From Bacillota bacterium (GTDB lineage: Bacteria > Bacillota > Clostridia > Acetivibrionales > DTU013): DNA of 41,012 nt. The stretch covers positions 1-41,012 of the forward strand of contig JAEZLF010000086.1 in NCBI GenBank assembly GCA_023435925.1, read 5' to 3'. The notes beneath the pieces were generated by a model, which was given only the letters and a program-made list of their open reading frames with translations, had not been told where the DNA came from and made no database searches. Shown here one piece after another: positions 8,969-16,312 of the stretch. Each line of letters begins with the position of its first letter. Position 1 is the stretch's first letter. The translations under genes were made by a program, and so were the position numbers.

Positions 8969-9859
8969 ATGTCATTTAAATCAGGGTTTGTTACCATTGT
9001 AGGGCGCCCAAATGTGGGAAAGTCAACCCTTTCAAACAGATTAGCCGGCGAGAAGTTGTCGATTATATCGGATAAACCTCAAACAACAAGAAACACAATT
9101 AAGACAATCATCAATTTATCGGACAGCCAGATCATCTTCATGGATACACCGGGCATACACAAGCCTAAGAATAAGCTGGGTGAATATATGGTCAATCTTG
9201 CTGAAAACACACTCAATGAGGTGGATATTGTTCTGTTTCTGGCGGAAGCAACGGACAGTGAGCCGGGAGCAGGCGACAGGTATATCATAGAGCAGCTGAA
9301 GAATCTCAAAACCCCTGTATTTCTGATCCTCAACAAAATTGACCTGATTAAAAAAGAACAACTGTTTGCTCAGATCAGCAAATATTCGGCAGTAATGGAT
9401 TTCAAAGCTGTCATACCGATATCCGCGTTGAATAACGAGGGCACCGACATTGTGCTGAAGGAGATCAAGAAGCTTTTGCCTGAAGGACCAAAATATTTCC
9501 CTGATGATATCATTACGGATCAACCCGAGAAAATGATTGCTGCCGAGCTGATCAGGGAGAAAATACTGGAATTGATTTCGGAAGAGATTCCGCATGGCAC
9601 CGGTGTTGAGGTTATTTCTTTTAAAGAGCGCACTGGGAGAAATCTTGTGGATATTGAGGCAAACATTTATTGCGAAAAGGAAACTCACAAGGGTATTCTA
9701 ATTGGTAAAGAAGGAAAAATGCTCAAGAAGATCGGTTCACTTGCAAGGGTGGATATTGAGAATCTCTTGGGTGTTAAAGTGTTTCTTCAGTTGTGGGTGA
9801 AAGTGAAACCGGGCTGGAGAGACAGCGACAATATGCTGAAAACGCTAGGGTATAAATAG
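8969..9859 (+). CDS. era: GTPase Era
   Basis: A 296-residue protein with all landmarks of Era: G1 GRPNVGKS (about 12-19), G2 TTRN, G3 DTPGIHK, G4 NKIDLI, G5 SAL, and a C-terminal KH domain with IGKEGKMLKKIG. Era binds the 3-prime end of 16S rRNA and checks 30S subunit assembly. The ATG follows a strong AGGAGG. The preceding 79 bases hold no other gene; the cytidine deaminase gene often found between dgkA and era is absent. The following gene belongs to the usual era-yqzL-recO order. Confidence 0.97.
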   Translation: MSFKSGFVTIVGRPNVGKSTLSNRLAGEKLSIISDKPQTTRNTIKTIINLSDSQIIFMDTPGIHKPKNKLGEYMVNLAENTLNEVDIVLFLAEATDSEPGAGDRYIIEQLKNLKTPVFLILNKIDLIKKEQLFAQISKYSAVMDFKAVIPISALNNEGTDIVLKEIKKLLPEGPKYFPDDIITDQPEKMIAAELIREKILELISEEIPHGTGVEVISFKERTGRNLVDIEANIYCEKETHKGILIGKEGKMLKKIGSLARVDIENLLGVKVFLQLWVKVKPGWRDSDNMLKTLGYK

Positions 9860-10046
9860 GAGCAGTTGAACAACGTAAGCGTTTCGTTAAAATTTTATAG
9901 AAACAGCAATATCCTCAAAATGCCGGAACAAAAATTTCAAGTATACAATGGACTTTTTAGAGTAACCTATAAGTAAAGTAATAATCGAGGCAAAAAGTAA
10001 ACTTGAAATGCTAATGTTAACGAATGACAAAGGGGGATTGTATCAT

Positions 10047-10196
10047 ATGTTGAAGGATTTCGCATGGAATACATTTATGAAGACCGGCATTGTTGACTCC
10101 TATATATTCTACAGAGAGATAGAAGAAAGGGAAAGGGCTGAGGAGCAAGGGAAACTGGCGGAGGAAGAAGCAGCGACCAGTATAAGCCAAGCCTGA
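10047..10196 (+). CDS. YqzL-like small protein
   Basis: A 49-residue peptide starting LKDFAWNTFMKTGIVDSYIFYREIEE after the initiator, the characteristic text of the YqzL-like family found between era and recO in Firmicutes. ATG 10047 has AGGGGG about ten bases upstream. A longer in-frame reading from 10008 lacks a site and family similarity. The C-terminus is Glu/Ala-rich. No function is known. The interval 9860-10046 before it contains no gene or clear hairpin. Confidence 0.8.
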   Translation: MLKDFAWNTFMKTGIVDSYIFYREIEERERAEEQGKLAEEEAATSISQA

Positions 10197-10229
10197 ATGC
10201 TTTCGAACTCAGCCGGTTGAGATAGAAAA

Positions 10230-10979
10230 ATGGCTTTTGTAAAAACCTTGGGGATCGTTGTAAAAGAGGTTAGTATAGGGGAAGCAGACAAAATTATCAC
10301 TATATTTTCAAGAAACCGCGGGCGAATATCCGCATTGGCGAAAGGCGGAAAGCGGCCGAAGTCCAAACTGTCTGCAGGCTCCCAGCTGATGTGCTATGGT
10401 GAATATCTGTTGTACAGCGGGAAAGAACTGTATTCAGTCAACAGCTGCGAGGTAATTGAGCCTTTTTATGAAATAAGGAACGATATGGTGAAGTTAACTT
10501 ATGCAGCCCATTTTATGGACATCGTAATGGAGATCGTTCAGGAAAACCAGCCATCACCGAAGCTCCTTCAGCTGCTTTTGAACTCGTTGCATATGCTTGC
10601 CAAAACGGAAAAATCTCCTGAACTGGTGTCCAGAGTATTTGAGCTTAGAGCTCTTGTGACTGCAGGTTATGCGCCTCACGTTGGAAATTGCATGGTTTGC
10701 GGACATGAGGCTGAGAAAGCATACGCGTTTAGCTTTTCAAAATGTGGCTTCATTTGTGACAGAGAGAAGTGCAGCTCAGTTGACGGCTTTGCACCGGAAC
10801 TGTCCATTGGCGCATCCAGAGCAATCCAACATATTATCTGTGCCAGGATGGATGAACTTTTTAGCTTTGGCTTGTCACCGGAGGTGCTGGAGGAACTGGG
10901 ACGTGTTACGAGAAGATATCTGAAGGAACAGCTGGAACGGGATTTTACCAAGCTTGATTTTCTAAAAAGCATTCAGTAG
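10230..10979 (+). CDS. recO: DNA repair protein RecO
   Basis: A 249-residue protein with the N-terminal OB-fold opening (VKTLGIVVKEVSIGEADKII and NRGRISALAKGGKRPKSKLS) and a helical C-terminal part carrying a Cys cluster beginning CMVCGH near residue 154 and continuing KCGFICDREKC, the usual RecO zinc site. RecO loads RecA with RecF and RecR in gap repair and anneals strands. It follows yqzL in the common order; the start is 33 bases after that stop. Nothing unusual is seen in length or motifs. Confidence 0.95.
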   Translation: MAFVKTLGIVVKEVSIGEADKIITIFSRNRGRISALAKGGKRPKSKLSAGSQLMCYGEYLLYSGKELYSVNSCEVIEPFYEIRNDMVKLTYAAHFMDIVMEIVQENQPSPKLLQLLLNSLHMLAKTEKSPELVSRVFELRALVTAGYAPHVGNCMVCGHEAEKAYAFSFSKCGFICDREKCSSVDGFAPELSIGASRAIQHIICARMDELFSFGLSPEVLEELGRVTRRYLKEQLERDFTKLDFLKSIQ

Positions 10980-11007
10980 GAGACATTAGAAAGCAGCAAG
11001 GTGCAAT

Positions 11008-11034
11008 AAAAAAACATCTTTCTATTGAAAGATG
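11008..11034 (-). terminator. Terminator of tRNA-Leu
   Basis: Read on the - strand, CATCTTTC (from 11034) pairs with GAAAGATG across an AATA loop and is followed by seven T (11014-11008). It begins 5 bases after the tRNA CCA end. On the + strand it could also stop recO readthrough, but it lacks a T run in that direction. Confidence 0.85.
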
Positions 11035-11039
11035 CTTTC

Positions 11040-11122
11040 TGGTGCGGTCGACCGGACTTGAACCGGTATGCTCGCGCATACGCCCCTCAAACGTACGTGT
11101 CTGCCAATTCCACCACGACCGC
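11040..11122 (-). tRNA. tRNA-Leu (anticodon GAG)
   Basis: On the - strand the acceptor stem GCGGTCG pairs with CGACCGC, followed by ACCA encoded in the gene. The anticodon arm is TACGT-TTGAGGG-GCGTA, giving anticodon GAG. A long class II variable arm follows (TGCGCGAGCA). The T arm is ACCGG-TTCAAGT-CCGGT. The GAG anticodon reads CUC/CUU leucine codons. It stands alone with its own promoter and terminator, opposite in direction to the surrounding genes. Confidence 0.96.
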
Positions 11123-11160
11123 GTGTTGTGTATTGTGCCGATTTCCAATCAGCAAGGTCA

Positions 11161-11189
11161 ATTATACTAACTGTTTCATTGTGTGTCAA
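11161..11189 (-). promoter_or_regulatory. Sigma-A promoter of tRNA-Leu
   Basis: On the - strand TTGACA (11189-11184) and TATAAT (11166-11161) are both perfect and separated by 17 bases. Transcription would start near 11154, about 30 bases before the tRNA 5-prime end, leaving a short leader for RNase P to remove. Confidence 0.9.
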
Positions 11190-11339
11190 GAGATTTCGGC
11201 AAAAAAAGACCCGGAATTATTAGCAAATTCACATATTGAATAATGCTACAACTACTGATAAAATAAATAAAGGCTATTCCGCTAATATGCTGTATGGATC
11301 AATGGTTTGCCAATATACTATCGAAATGAGGAATAATTC

Positions 11340-12371
11340 ATGGCAGGTTTTTTCGGACTCTTTGACTATAATAAACCAGGCCCGGGTGTGCCAAGAGATG
11401 CGCCGCCCAAATCTCCTTTTATTGTATTCTTTGAAATACTTCAAAGAAAGTTCTGGAACTTTATCAAGGTTAATATGATGTTTTTAATTTTCAATATACC
11501 CGCTCTGCTTCTGGGTATGTTTGTAATGCTTTTCTTTTTCCCGAATATATTACCTGAGGCACTGACAAATACGGATGTGCTAGTAAGTGATATGCTGCTC
11601 AAGTTTGTACTGCTGACACCTATGATGTGTATTCCCATGGTTACGGTAGGACCGGCGCAGGCAGGATTCACCTATATTATGAGAAATTATGCCCGTGAAG
11701 AGCATGCGTTTTTATGGAGCGATTTCAAGGAAATCGCACTGAAAAACATGAAACAAAGCCTCATCGTGAGTACGATTAATTTCTTTCTGACCTTTATGAT
11801 ACTGTGGTCGATCAGAGCGTACATTGTTATTGGTTCAGGCAATTTCCTGATGACCGCGGGGTCCGCTCTCATGGTGATGTTATTTATTGTTTATGCCTGC
11901 ATGAACATGTACATCTATCCCATCATGATTACGTTTGACTTGAGTATTAAGCAGATATACAAGAATGCACTGATATTTGCGGTTATTAAATTTCTGCCCA
12001 ATGTCGGGATACTGCTGCTGAGTACTTTCATTATCTTTTTGACCTTTGGATTGATTATACCCTTTAGCCAGATCATTGGAATTATTCTGTATATTTTTCT
12101 GACAGTCAGTCTTGTTGGGTTTCTTACAAATTTCTATGTATACCCTAAACTGAAGAAATACATGATTTCTCGTATTGAGGAAGAAGAAGATGACGAGGAC
12201 GACGATGACGAGGACGGCGATGAAGAAGGGGACGACGATGAAGGTGCTGCTTTCTCCGCAACTGGTCGTTTAGGCGATGGGCAGGGTGATATTAACGAAG
12301 AAGACGGTGCAGGGGATGATTCTACCCATCCAAAGACTGACGGCGACGATGAGATTAAGCGCTACTTTTAA
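11340..12371 (+). CDS. YesL-family (DUF624) membrane protein with acidic C-terminal tail
   Basis: A 343-residue protein. The N-terminus is GFFDYNKPGPGVPRDAPPKSPF; five to six hydrophobic segments follow between about 38 and 275, including the VGPAQAGFTYIMRNYAREEHAFLWSDF block that marks the DUF624/YesL family. After residue 275 the protein becomes a strongly acidic, low-complexity tail of about 65 residues (runs of Glu and Asp with Gly), which is unusual for the family and likely cytosolic and disordered. GAGGAAT lies 7 bases before the ATG. YesL relatives often sit in carbohydrate-use loci, but here there is no sugar gene next to it. Function unknown. Confidence 0.8.
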   Translation: MAGFFGLFDYNKPGPGVPRDAPPKSPFIVFFEILQRKFWNFIKVNMMFLIFNIPALLLGMFVMLFFFPNILPEALTNTDVLVSDMLLKFVLLTPMMCIPMVTVGPAQAGFTYIMRNYAREEHAFLWSDFKEIALKNMKQSLIVSTINFFLTFMILWSIRAYIVIGSGNFLMTAGSALMVMLFIVYACMNMYIYPIMITFDLSIKQIYKNALIFAVIKFLPNVGILLLSTFIIFLTFGLIIPFSQIIGIILYIFLTVSLVGFLTNFYVYPKLKKYMISRIEEEEDDEDDDDEDGDEEGDDDEGAAFSATGRLGDGQGDINEEDGAGDDSTHPKTDGDDEIKRYF

Positions 12372-12444
12372 GAGCCTTGACTTTTATATGAGCATTGATT
12401 AGAGCGGTATGTTTCGATCAAGTCCACGGACAGACTATATATGC

Positions 12445-12482
12445 AAAAAATCAGGGGCAGCTGTGTGAATAGCTGCCCCTTA
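12445..12482 (-). terminator. Terminator at the end of the lysine operon (possibly bidirectional)
   Basis: A perfect 10-bp stem AGGGGCAGCT/AGCTGCCCCT (12453-12462 with 12471-12480) with an 8-base loop. On the - strand it is followed by TTTTTT (12450-12445), a strong terminator for the operon whose last stop is at 12491. On the + strand the T tract is weak, but the hairpin could also end the convergent DUF624 transcript. Confidence 0.88.
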
Positions 12483-12490
12483 AATTTAGA

Positions 12491-12964
12491 TTATTTTATG
12501 CCGTACTCATTTCTAATTGCACTAAGTGCCCTGTCAACATCTTTTTCGTATATCAGATAGGATATGTCGATTTCTGACGTGGTTACAAGCTTAATCTCGA
12601 TACCTTCATTTGCCAGTAAAGTAAACAGTCTGGCGGCAACACCCGGCAAGTTCCGCATACCTTCTCCGAAAACCTGAAGCTTTGTATTATCGGCATCGAC
12701 CTCAACACGCAACTCTTTCGCGTTTTTCTTAAAATCATTTAATGCACTGAGAGCCTCAATAAGATCTTCAGAGGGCAGACTAAAGGAAATGTTGATACTG
12801 CCGCGATAGGGGGGAGCCTGGCTTATCATATCGATATTGATCTTCTTCTGTGCGATTGTACTGAATAGTTCAGATATAAGCTTTGTGTTGTTTGGAAGCT
12901 TGTCAATTGTAATCAGAGCTACATTGTAAGTAACATTGATGTTGGAAACCGGACTTTTCGACAT
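12491..12964 (-). CDS. Stand-alone double ACT-domain protein of the lysine operon
   Basis: A 157-residue protein made only of two ACT modules (about 12-80 and 88-157). The second contains EGMRNLPGVAARLFTLLANEGIEIKLVTTSEIDISYLI, very like the regulatory end of aspartokinases (compare the MxxxPGVAA and STSEIxIS motifs), but no kinase domain is present. It is the last gene of asd-dapA-dapB. I infer that it senses an amino acid of the aspartate family, perhaps as a partner of an aspartokinase encoded elsewhere; that is not shown by the sequence. ATG 12964 has GGAGGTG about 7 bases upstream. Confidence 0.82.
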   Translation of the reverse strand: MSKSPVSNINVTYNVALITIDKLPNNTKLISELFSTIAQKKINIDMISQAPPYRGSINISFSLPSEDLIEALSALNDFKKNAKELRVEVDADNTKLQVFGEGMRNLPGVAARLFTLLANEGIEIKLVTTSEIDISYLIYEKDVDRALSAIRNEYGIK

Positions 12965-13012
12965 GTAAACACCTCCAATAAATTCATTTTTATATATCCT
13001 CAGATATCAATC

Positions 13013-13771
13013 CTATTCTTCGCAAATCAGATCATTCATATCATACATACCGGGCTTTTTGCCATAAATAAACCGGGCTGCTCTGAGAGCGCCTGTTGCG
13101 AAAATATCCTTTGACATGGCAGAATGGTTTATTTCTATGATTTCGTCATTACCGGCAAATATGACGGAATGCTCACCCACAATAGTACCGCCTCGTATTG
13201 CATGGATTCCTATTTCATTTTTACTTCTTTTCTTTCTGCGTGAATGCCTGTCATAAACAAATTCATGCTTTTGATCCAGCACGTCGTTGATAGAATCTGC
13301 GATAGCAAGAGCAGTGCCGCTGGGAGCATCCAGCTTCTGATTGTGATGCTTTTCAATGATTTCAATATCGAAATTGGCATCTAAAAGCTTTGCAGCCTTT
13401 TTCACCAAGTCGATCAGTAAATTGACACCGAGAGACATGTTTGCTGAAAAGAACACCGGTATTTCCCTGGATGCCTGTGTGAGCATGCTTTTCTGTACCG
13501 GAGACAATCCGGTCGTACACATAATTACCGGGAGATGCCGTTGTGTTGCGAAGGTCAGCAATCCTTCCAGTGCTGAGGGATTCGAGAAATCTATAATTAC
13601 ATCGATTGCTGCATTGCAGTTTTTCAGGTCTGTAAATACCGGATAATCATTTTTAATATGATCGGAAATGTCATACCCGGCAGCAATACGAATGTCATCA
13701 TATTGCTCTGCCAACCTGGTTATGACCTGACCCATTTTTCCGTTACAGCCGCTCATCAATACGTTTATCAA
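13013..13771 (-). CDS. dapB: 4-hydroxy-tetrahydrodipicolinate reductase DapB
   Basis: The second pathway-specific enzyme of lysine/diaminopimelate synthesis; it reduces hydroxytetrahydrodipicolinate with NAD(P)H. Visible: dinucleotide-binding SGCNGKMGQ at the N-terminus, FSNPSAL, CTTGLS, the SANMSLGVN segment and the substrate motif EKHHNQKLDAPSGTA, then GEHSVIFAG. I place the start at TTG 13771 (252 residues, INVLMSGCNGKMGQ) because AAAGGA ends 10 bases before it. A GTG at 13780 is in frame, but that site is only 1 base from it. The gene follows dapA by 14 bases in the same transcript. Confidence 0.94.
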   Translation of the reverse strand: MINVLMSGCNGKMGQVITRLAEQYDDIRIAAGYDISDHIKNDYPVFTDLKNCNAAIDVIIDFSNPSALEGLLTFATQRHLPVIMCTTGLSPVQKSMLTQASREIPVFFSANMSLGVNLLIDLVKKAAKLLDANFDIEIIEKHHNQKLDAPSGTALAIADSINDVLDQKHEFVYDRHSRRKKRSKNEIGIHAIRGGTIVGEHSVIFAGNDEIIEINHSAMSKDIFATGALRAARFIYGKKPGMYDMNDLICEE

Positions 13772-13785
13772 AAGTGACACATCCT

Positions 13786-14664
13786 TTATATTAATCCATA
13801 ATTCTTCAGTGCTTTTACTAATATTTCACGGTTTTCATTACTGATATCCACGAGAGGCATTCGGCATTTGCCAACCTTCATACCCATCAGGTTCATTGCT
13901 TCCTTGATTGGAATAGGGCTGACTTCTATAAATAATGCTTTGATCAGTTCGATGGTTTTCAGCTGGAGGCATCTGCTTTCTTCAAGGTCTCCGGACAAAA
14001 ACTTTGCCGCAATTTCATGGGTGTCACGGGGGATGATATTTGCCATTACTGAAATCACACCCTTGCCGCCCAGCGACATGAGGGGTACAATCAGCCCATC
14101 CTCGCCGGAATAAATAGTGAAATCGGAACCGCAAAGGTTGATCGTCTCAGCTACCTGATGGAGGTTGCATTCTTTGATCCCCACGATATTTTCAATTTCG
14201 GATAGCCTCTTTATTGTGGCTGGGTTAATATTCATGTTAGTTCTGGAAGGTACATTATAGAGTATAACCGGAATGGAGAGACTCTCGGCAATTACTCTAA
14301 AATGCTGGTACAAACCTTCCTGTGTGGTTTTATTGTAATAAGGGCTTACACTCAGTATGGCGTCGGCTCCGACGTTCTGAGCCATTTTGCTCAGTTTGAC
14401 AGCATGACGGGTGTCATTGCTCCCAGTACCTGCGACAACAGGCACCCGGCCATTTACAGTCTTCACTGCATGCTCAATCACAGCGATATGCTCATCATCG
14501 GGCATTGTTGATGCTTCACCGGTTGTTCCGCAAATCACGATGGCATCAGTCTTCTCTTTTATCTGAAATTCAATCAATTCAGAGAGTTTTTCAAAATCAA
14601 CGCCATCCTCTGTAAAAGGTGTCACAATGGCTACGCCGGAACCGGTAAAAACACATTTTTTCAT
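13786..14664 (-). CDS. dapA: 4-hydroxy-tetrahydrodipicolinate synthase DapA
   Basis: A 292-residue TIM-barrel lyase that condenses pyruvate with aspartate semialdehyde. Motifs: AIVTPF, GTTGEAST (substrate loop), YYNKTTQEG, the tyrosine in LYNVPSRT and the Schiff-base lysine in VGIKECN, then YSGEDGL and the GGKGVISVMANI loop. Length and motifs are standard. The ATG follows AAAGGATGG. It lies second in the operon, 71 bases after asd, which makes its substrate; dapB follows and uses its product. Confidence 0.96.
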   Translation of the reverse strand: MKKCVFTGSGVAIVTPFTEDGVDFEKLSELIEFQIKEKTDAIVICGTTGEASTMPDDEHIAVIEHAVKTVNGRVPVVAGTGSNDTRHAVKLSKMAQNVGADAILSVSPYYNKTTQEGLYQHFRVIAESLSIPVILYNVPSRTNMNINPATIKRLSEIENIVGIKECNLHQVAETINLCGSDFTIYSGEDGLIVPLMSLGGKGVISVMANIIPRDTHEIAAKFLSGDLEESRCLQLKTIELIKALFIEVSPIPIKEAMNLMGMKVGKCRMPLVDISNENREILVKALKNYGLI

Positions 14665-14735
14665 TACTAAACCATCCTTTCAAATTAAAGTTAACCTTAT
14701 ATACCGCTATCAATCCAATAACCAATCCTGTTATG

Positions 14736-15815
14736 TTAAATCCAACCTTCAGCCTTGAGCAGCTCAGCCATCAGTATACCACCGCCGGCAGCTCCTCTGA
14801 TCGTATTATGGGAAAGGCAGGTGAACTTGTAGTCAAACAATGAATCTTCACGTAATCTGCCTACTGCAATACCCATTCCGTTTTCCAGATTTCTGTCAAG
14901 CCTTGATTGCGGCCTGTCAGGCTGGTCAAAATAGGTCAGGAATTGTGCAGGTGCGCTTGGCAGCTTCAACTCCTGGGGCTTACTTCTGAATTCACTCCAG
15001 CAGTGGAGGATCTCTTCCTTGGAAGGCTTGTTGGTAAAGGAAATGTATACAGCTGCCATATGACCGTCCGCAACAGGTACTCTGTAACATTGAGCGGATA
15101 TCGCAGGTCCTTTGGCCGGTACAATTTGGTTCCCTTCGATTTTTCCCCAGATTTTCAGTGGTTCCTTTTCGCTTTTTTCTTCTTCACCGCCAATATAGGG
15201 AATTACATTGTCAAGGATATCAGGCCAGTCGCCAAATACCTTACCGGCACCTGAAATAGCCTGATAGGTGGAAGCAAGCACCTTTTCCGGGCCAAAACCC
15301 ATGAGTGCATGAACCGGAGGAACATAGCTCTGCAGGGAACAGTTGGATTTCACAGCGATAAAGCCTTTTTTGGTACCGAGTCTTTTTCTTTGTGTCTCTA
15401 TAATTGCAGTATGCTCAGGATTGACTTCCGGAATGATCATAGGTACATCCTCTGTAAATCTGTGGGCGGAGTTGTTGGAAATGACAGGAATTTCGGCTTT
15501 TGCGTATTTATCCTCCAGCTCGCGTATTTCATCCTTTTTCATATCGACAGCACAGAATACCATGTCTACTTCATCAGCCATTCTACTGATTTCAGTTACA
15601 TTTCTCACAATGATACCCTTTACTTTTTGAGGTATTGGCAGATCCAGCTTCCAACGTCCTTCTACAGCCTTTTCAAAGGGAAGACCGGCCGACCTTTCGC
15701 TTGCGCCTACTGCAACAACTTCAAACCATGGATGATTATCAAGCAATGTAATAAAGCGTTGGCCAACCATACCGGTTCCACCAAGTATACCGACTTTTAG
15801 TTTTTTATCCATCAT
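14736..15815 (-). CDS. asd: Aspartate-semialdehyde dehydrogenase, archaeal/fungal-type Asd
   Basis: A 359-residue NADPH-dependent enzyme that reduces aspartyl phosphate to aspartate semialdehyde. GILGGTGMVGQRFITLL binds the cofactor; the catalytic cysteine is in VKSNCSLQSYVPP; AISGAGKVFGDWPD and HMAAVYISF follow. The blocks VVAVGASERSAG and SNNSAHRFTEDVPMIIPEVNPEH match the asd type common in archaea and fungi (TIGR00978-like) rather than the usual bacterial Asd. Start chosen at ATG 15815 (alternative ATG 15812): GGAGG at 15825-15821 lies 5 or 8 bases upstream. It is the first gene after the lysine riboswitch. Confidence 0.93.
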   Translation of the reverse strand: MMDKKLKVGILGGTGMVGQRFITLLDNHPWFEVVAVGASERSAGLPFEKAVEGRWKLDLPIPQKVKGIIVRNVTEISRMADEVDMVFCAVDMKKDEIRELEDKYAKAEIPVISNNSAHRFTEDVPMIIPEVNPEHTAIIETQRKRLGTKKGFIAVKSNCSLQSYVPPVHALMGFGPEKVLASTYQAISGAGKVFGDWPDILDNVIPYIGGEEEKSEKEPLKIWGKIEGNQIVPAKGPAISAQCYRVPVADGHMAAVYISFTNKPSKEEILHCWSEFRSKPQELKLPSAPAQFLTYFDQPDRPQSRLDRNLENGMGIAVGRLREDSLFDYKFTCLSHNTIRGAAGGGILMAELLKAEGWI

Positions 15816-15825
15816 AAATACCTCC

Positions 15826-15862
15826 ATAAAATAAATTAACTGCCGGCAATATGCCAACAGTT
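15826..15862 (-). terminator. Riboswitch-controlled terminator before asd
   Basis: On the - strand AACTGTTGGCA (15862-15852) pairs over 11 positions with TGCCGGCAGTT (15848-15838), with two G-T pairs and a 3-base loop, followed by a T-rich AATTTATTTTA tract. The 5-prime arm AGAACTG (15864-15858) can instead pair with CAGTTCT (15906-15900), which overlaps the 3-prime strand of riboswitch helix P1. This gives mutually exclusive terminator and antiterminator folds. Confidence 0.8.
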
Positions 15863-15902
15863 CTAATGTTACCTTCATCCCTGTAAAAGGACTTTTTCAA
15901 GA

Positions 15903-16077
15903 ACTGATAGCGCTCCATCAAATACTTTGATGACAGTTGCAAAGCTCTTTGCCTATACAACCAGGAAACAATCCGGCAGGGAATCAATTCCTTCGGCATC
16001 CCACCCTTTCACGCCGTTTTGACGAACCCTGCAGTTCTACGCGTCGTTACTGATGAGAGATGCGCCTCTATCACTGA
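15903..16077 (-). promoter_or_regulatory. Lysine riboswitch (L box) upstream of asd-dapA-dapB-ACT
   Basis: Read on the - strand, the segment shows the conserved L-box elements in order: GATAGAGGCGC at the 5-prime side, CAGTAACG, AAAGGGTGGGATGCCGAAGG, TTCCTGG and ACTGTCA near the 3-prime side. Helix P1 is TGATAG (16073-16068) with CTATCA (15910-15905). Size (about 175 nt) and position in the leader are normal. Known L-box aptamers bind lysine and reduce expression. Here lysine binding would hold P1, free the terminator arm and stop transcription before asd, so the whole lysine operon would be repressed by its end product. Confidence 0.92.
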
Positions 16078-16092
16078 ATATTTATTTAAATA

Positions 16093-16121
16093 ATAATAAC
16101 ATCGATAGCATGCATTGTCAA
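16093..16121 (-). promoter_or_regulatory. Sigma-A promoter of the lysine operon
   Basis: On the - strand TTGACA (16121-16116), a 17-base spacer and TATTAT (16098-16093). Transcription would start near 16086, just before the riboswitch. Confidence 0.85.
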
Positions 16122-16130
16122 TTGTTTTGA

Positions 16131-16169
16131 ATCGCATTTTGCGCTTATTATGATCGCATTTTGCGCTTA
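16131..16169. repeat. Two 17-bp direct repeats upstream of the asd promoter
   Basis: ATCGCATTTTGCGCTTA occurs exactly at 16131-16147 and 16153-16169, a 22-bp period (about two helical turns). Each copy holds a partial palindrome CGCA-TTT-TGCG. The pair lies 10 bp upstream of the asd -35 box, between divergent transcription units, where an activator or a regulator of either gene could bind. Confidence 0.75.
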
Positions 16170-16312
16170 ATTGTTACAGGAATATTAAAATTCATCAAAA
16201 AAGCGATAAAAATGCCGATATAGAAGGAAGAAGGACAGGTTGTGTCGAATAGAAAAGTTAAATGAGCATTACTATCCGAACTTTTAACGTTTACAAATGA
16301 GAAGGTGCTGAT

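Larger units (their letters stand above)
15816..16312. other. Divergent intergenic region asd / SpoIID-like gene
   Basis: This 497-base gap holds, from left to right, the asd ribosome site, the terminator, the lysine riboswitch, the sigma-A promoter and the paired 17-bp repeats. Then comes about 140 bases before the SpoIID-like gene, in which I see only a TGTCGAA heptamer (16243-16249) resembling a Spo0A box and no clear sigma-A promoter on the + strand. Short open frames here are not genes. Confidence 0.8.

Noticed and set aside
1489..12383. AGAGCCTTGACTT shared by 1489-1501 and 12371-12383
   Set aside because: A 13-base match between two places in 41 kb is expected by chance, and the contexts differ (terminator stem versus spacer).
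15805..15999. Reverse-strand open frame over the asd leader
   Set aside because: It is the lysine riboswitch and terminator read as codons; no start site supports it.
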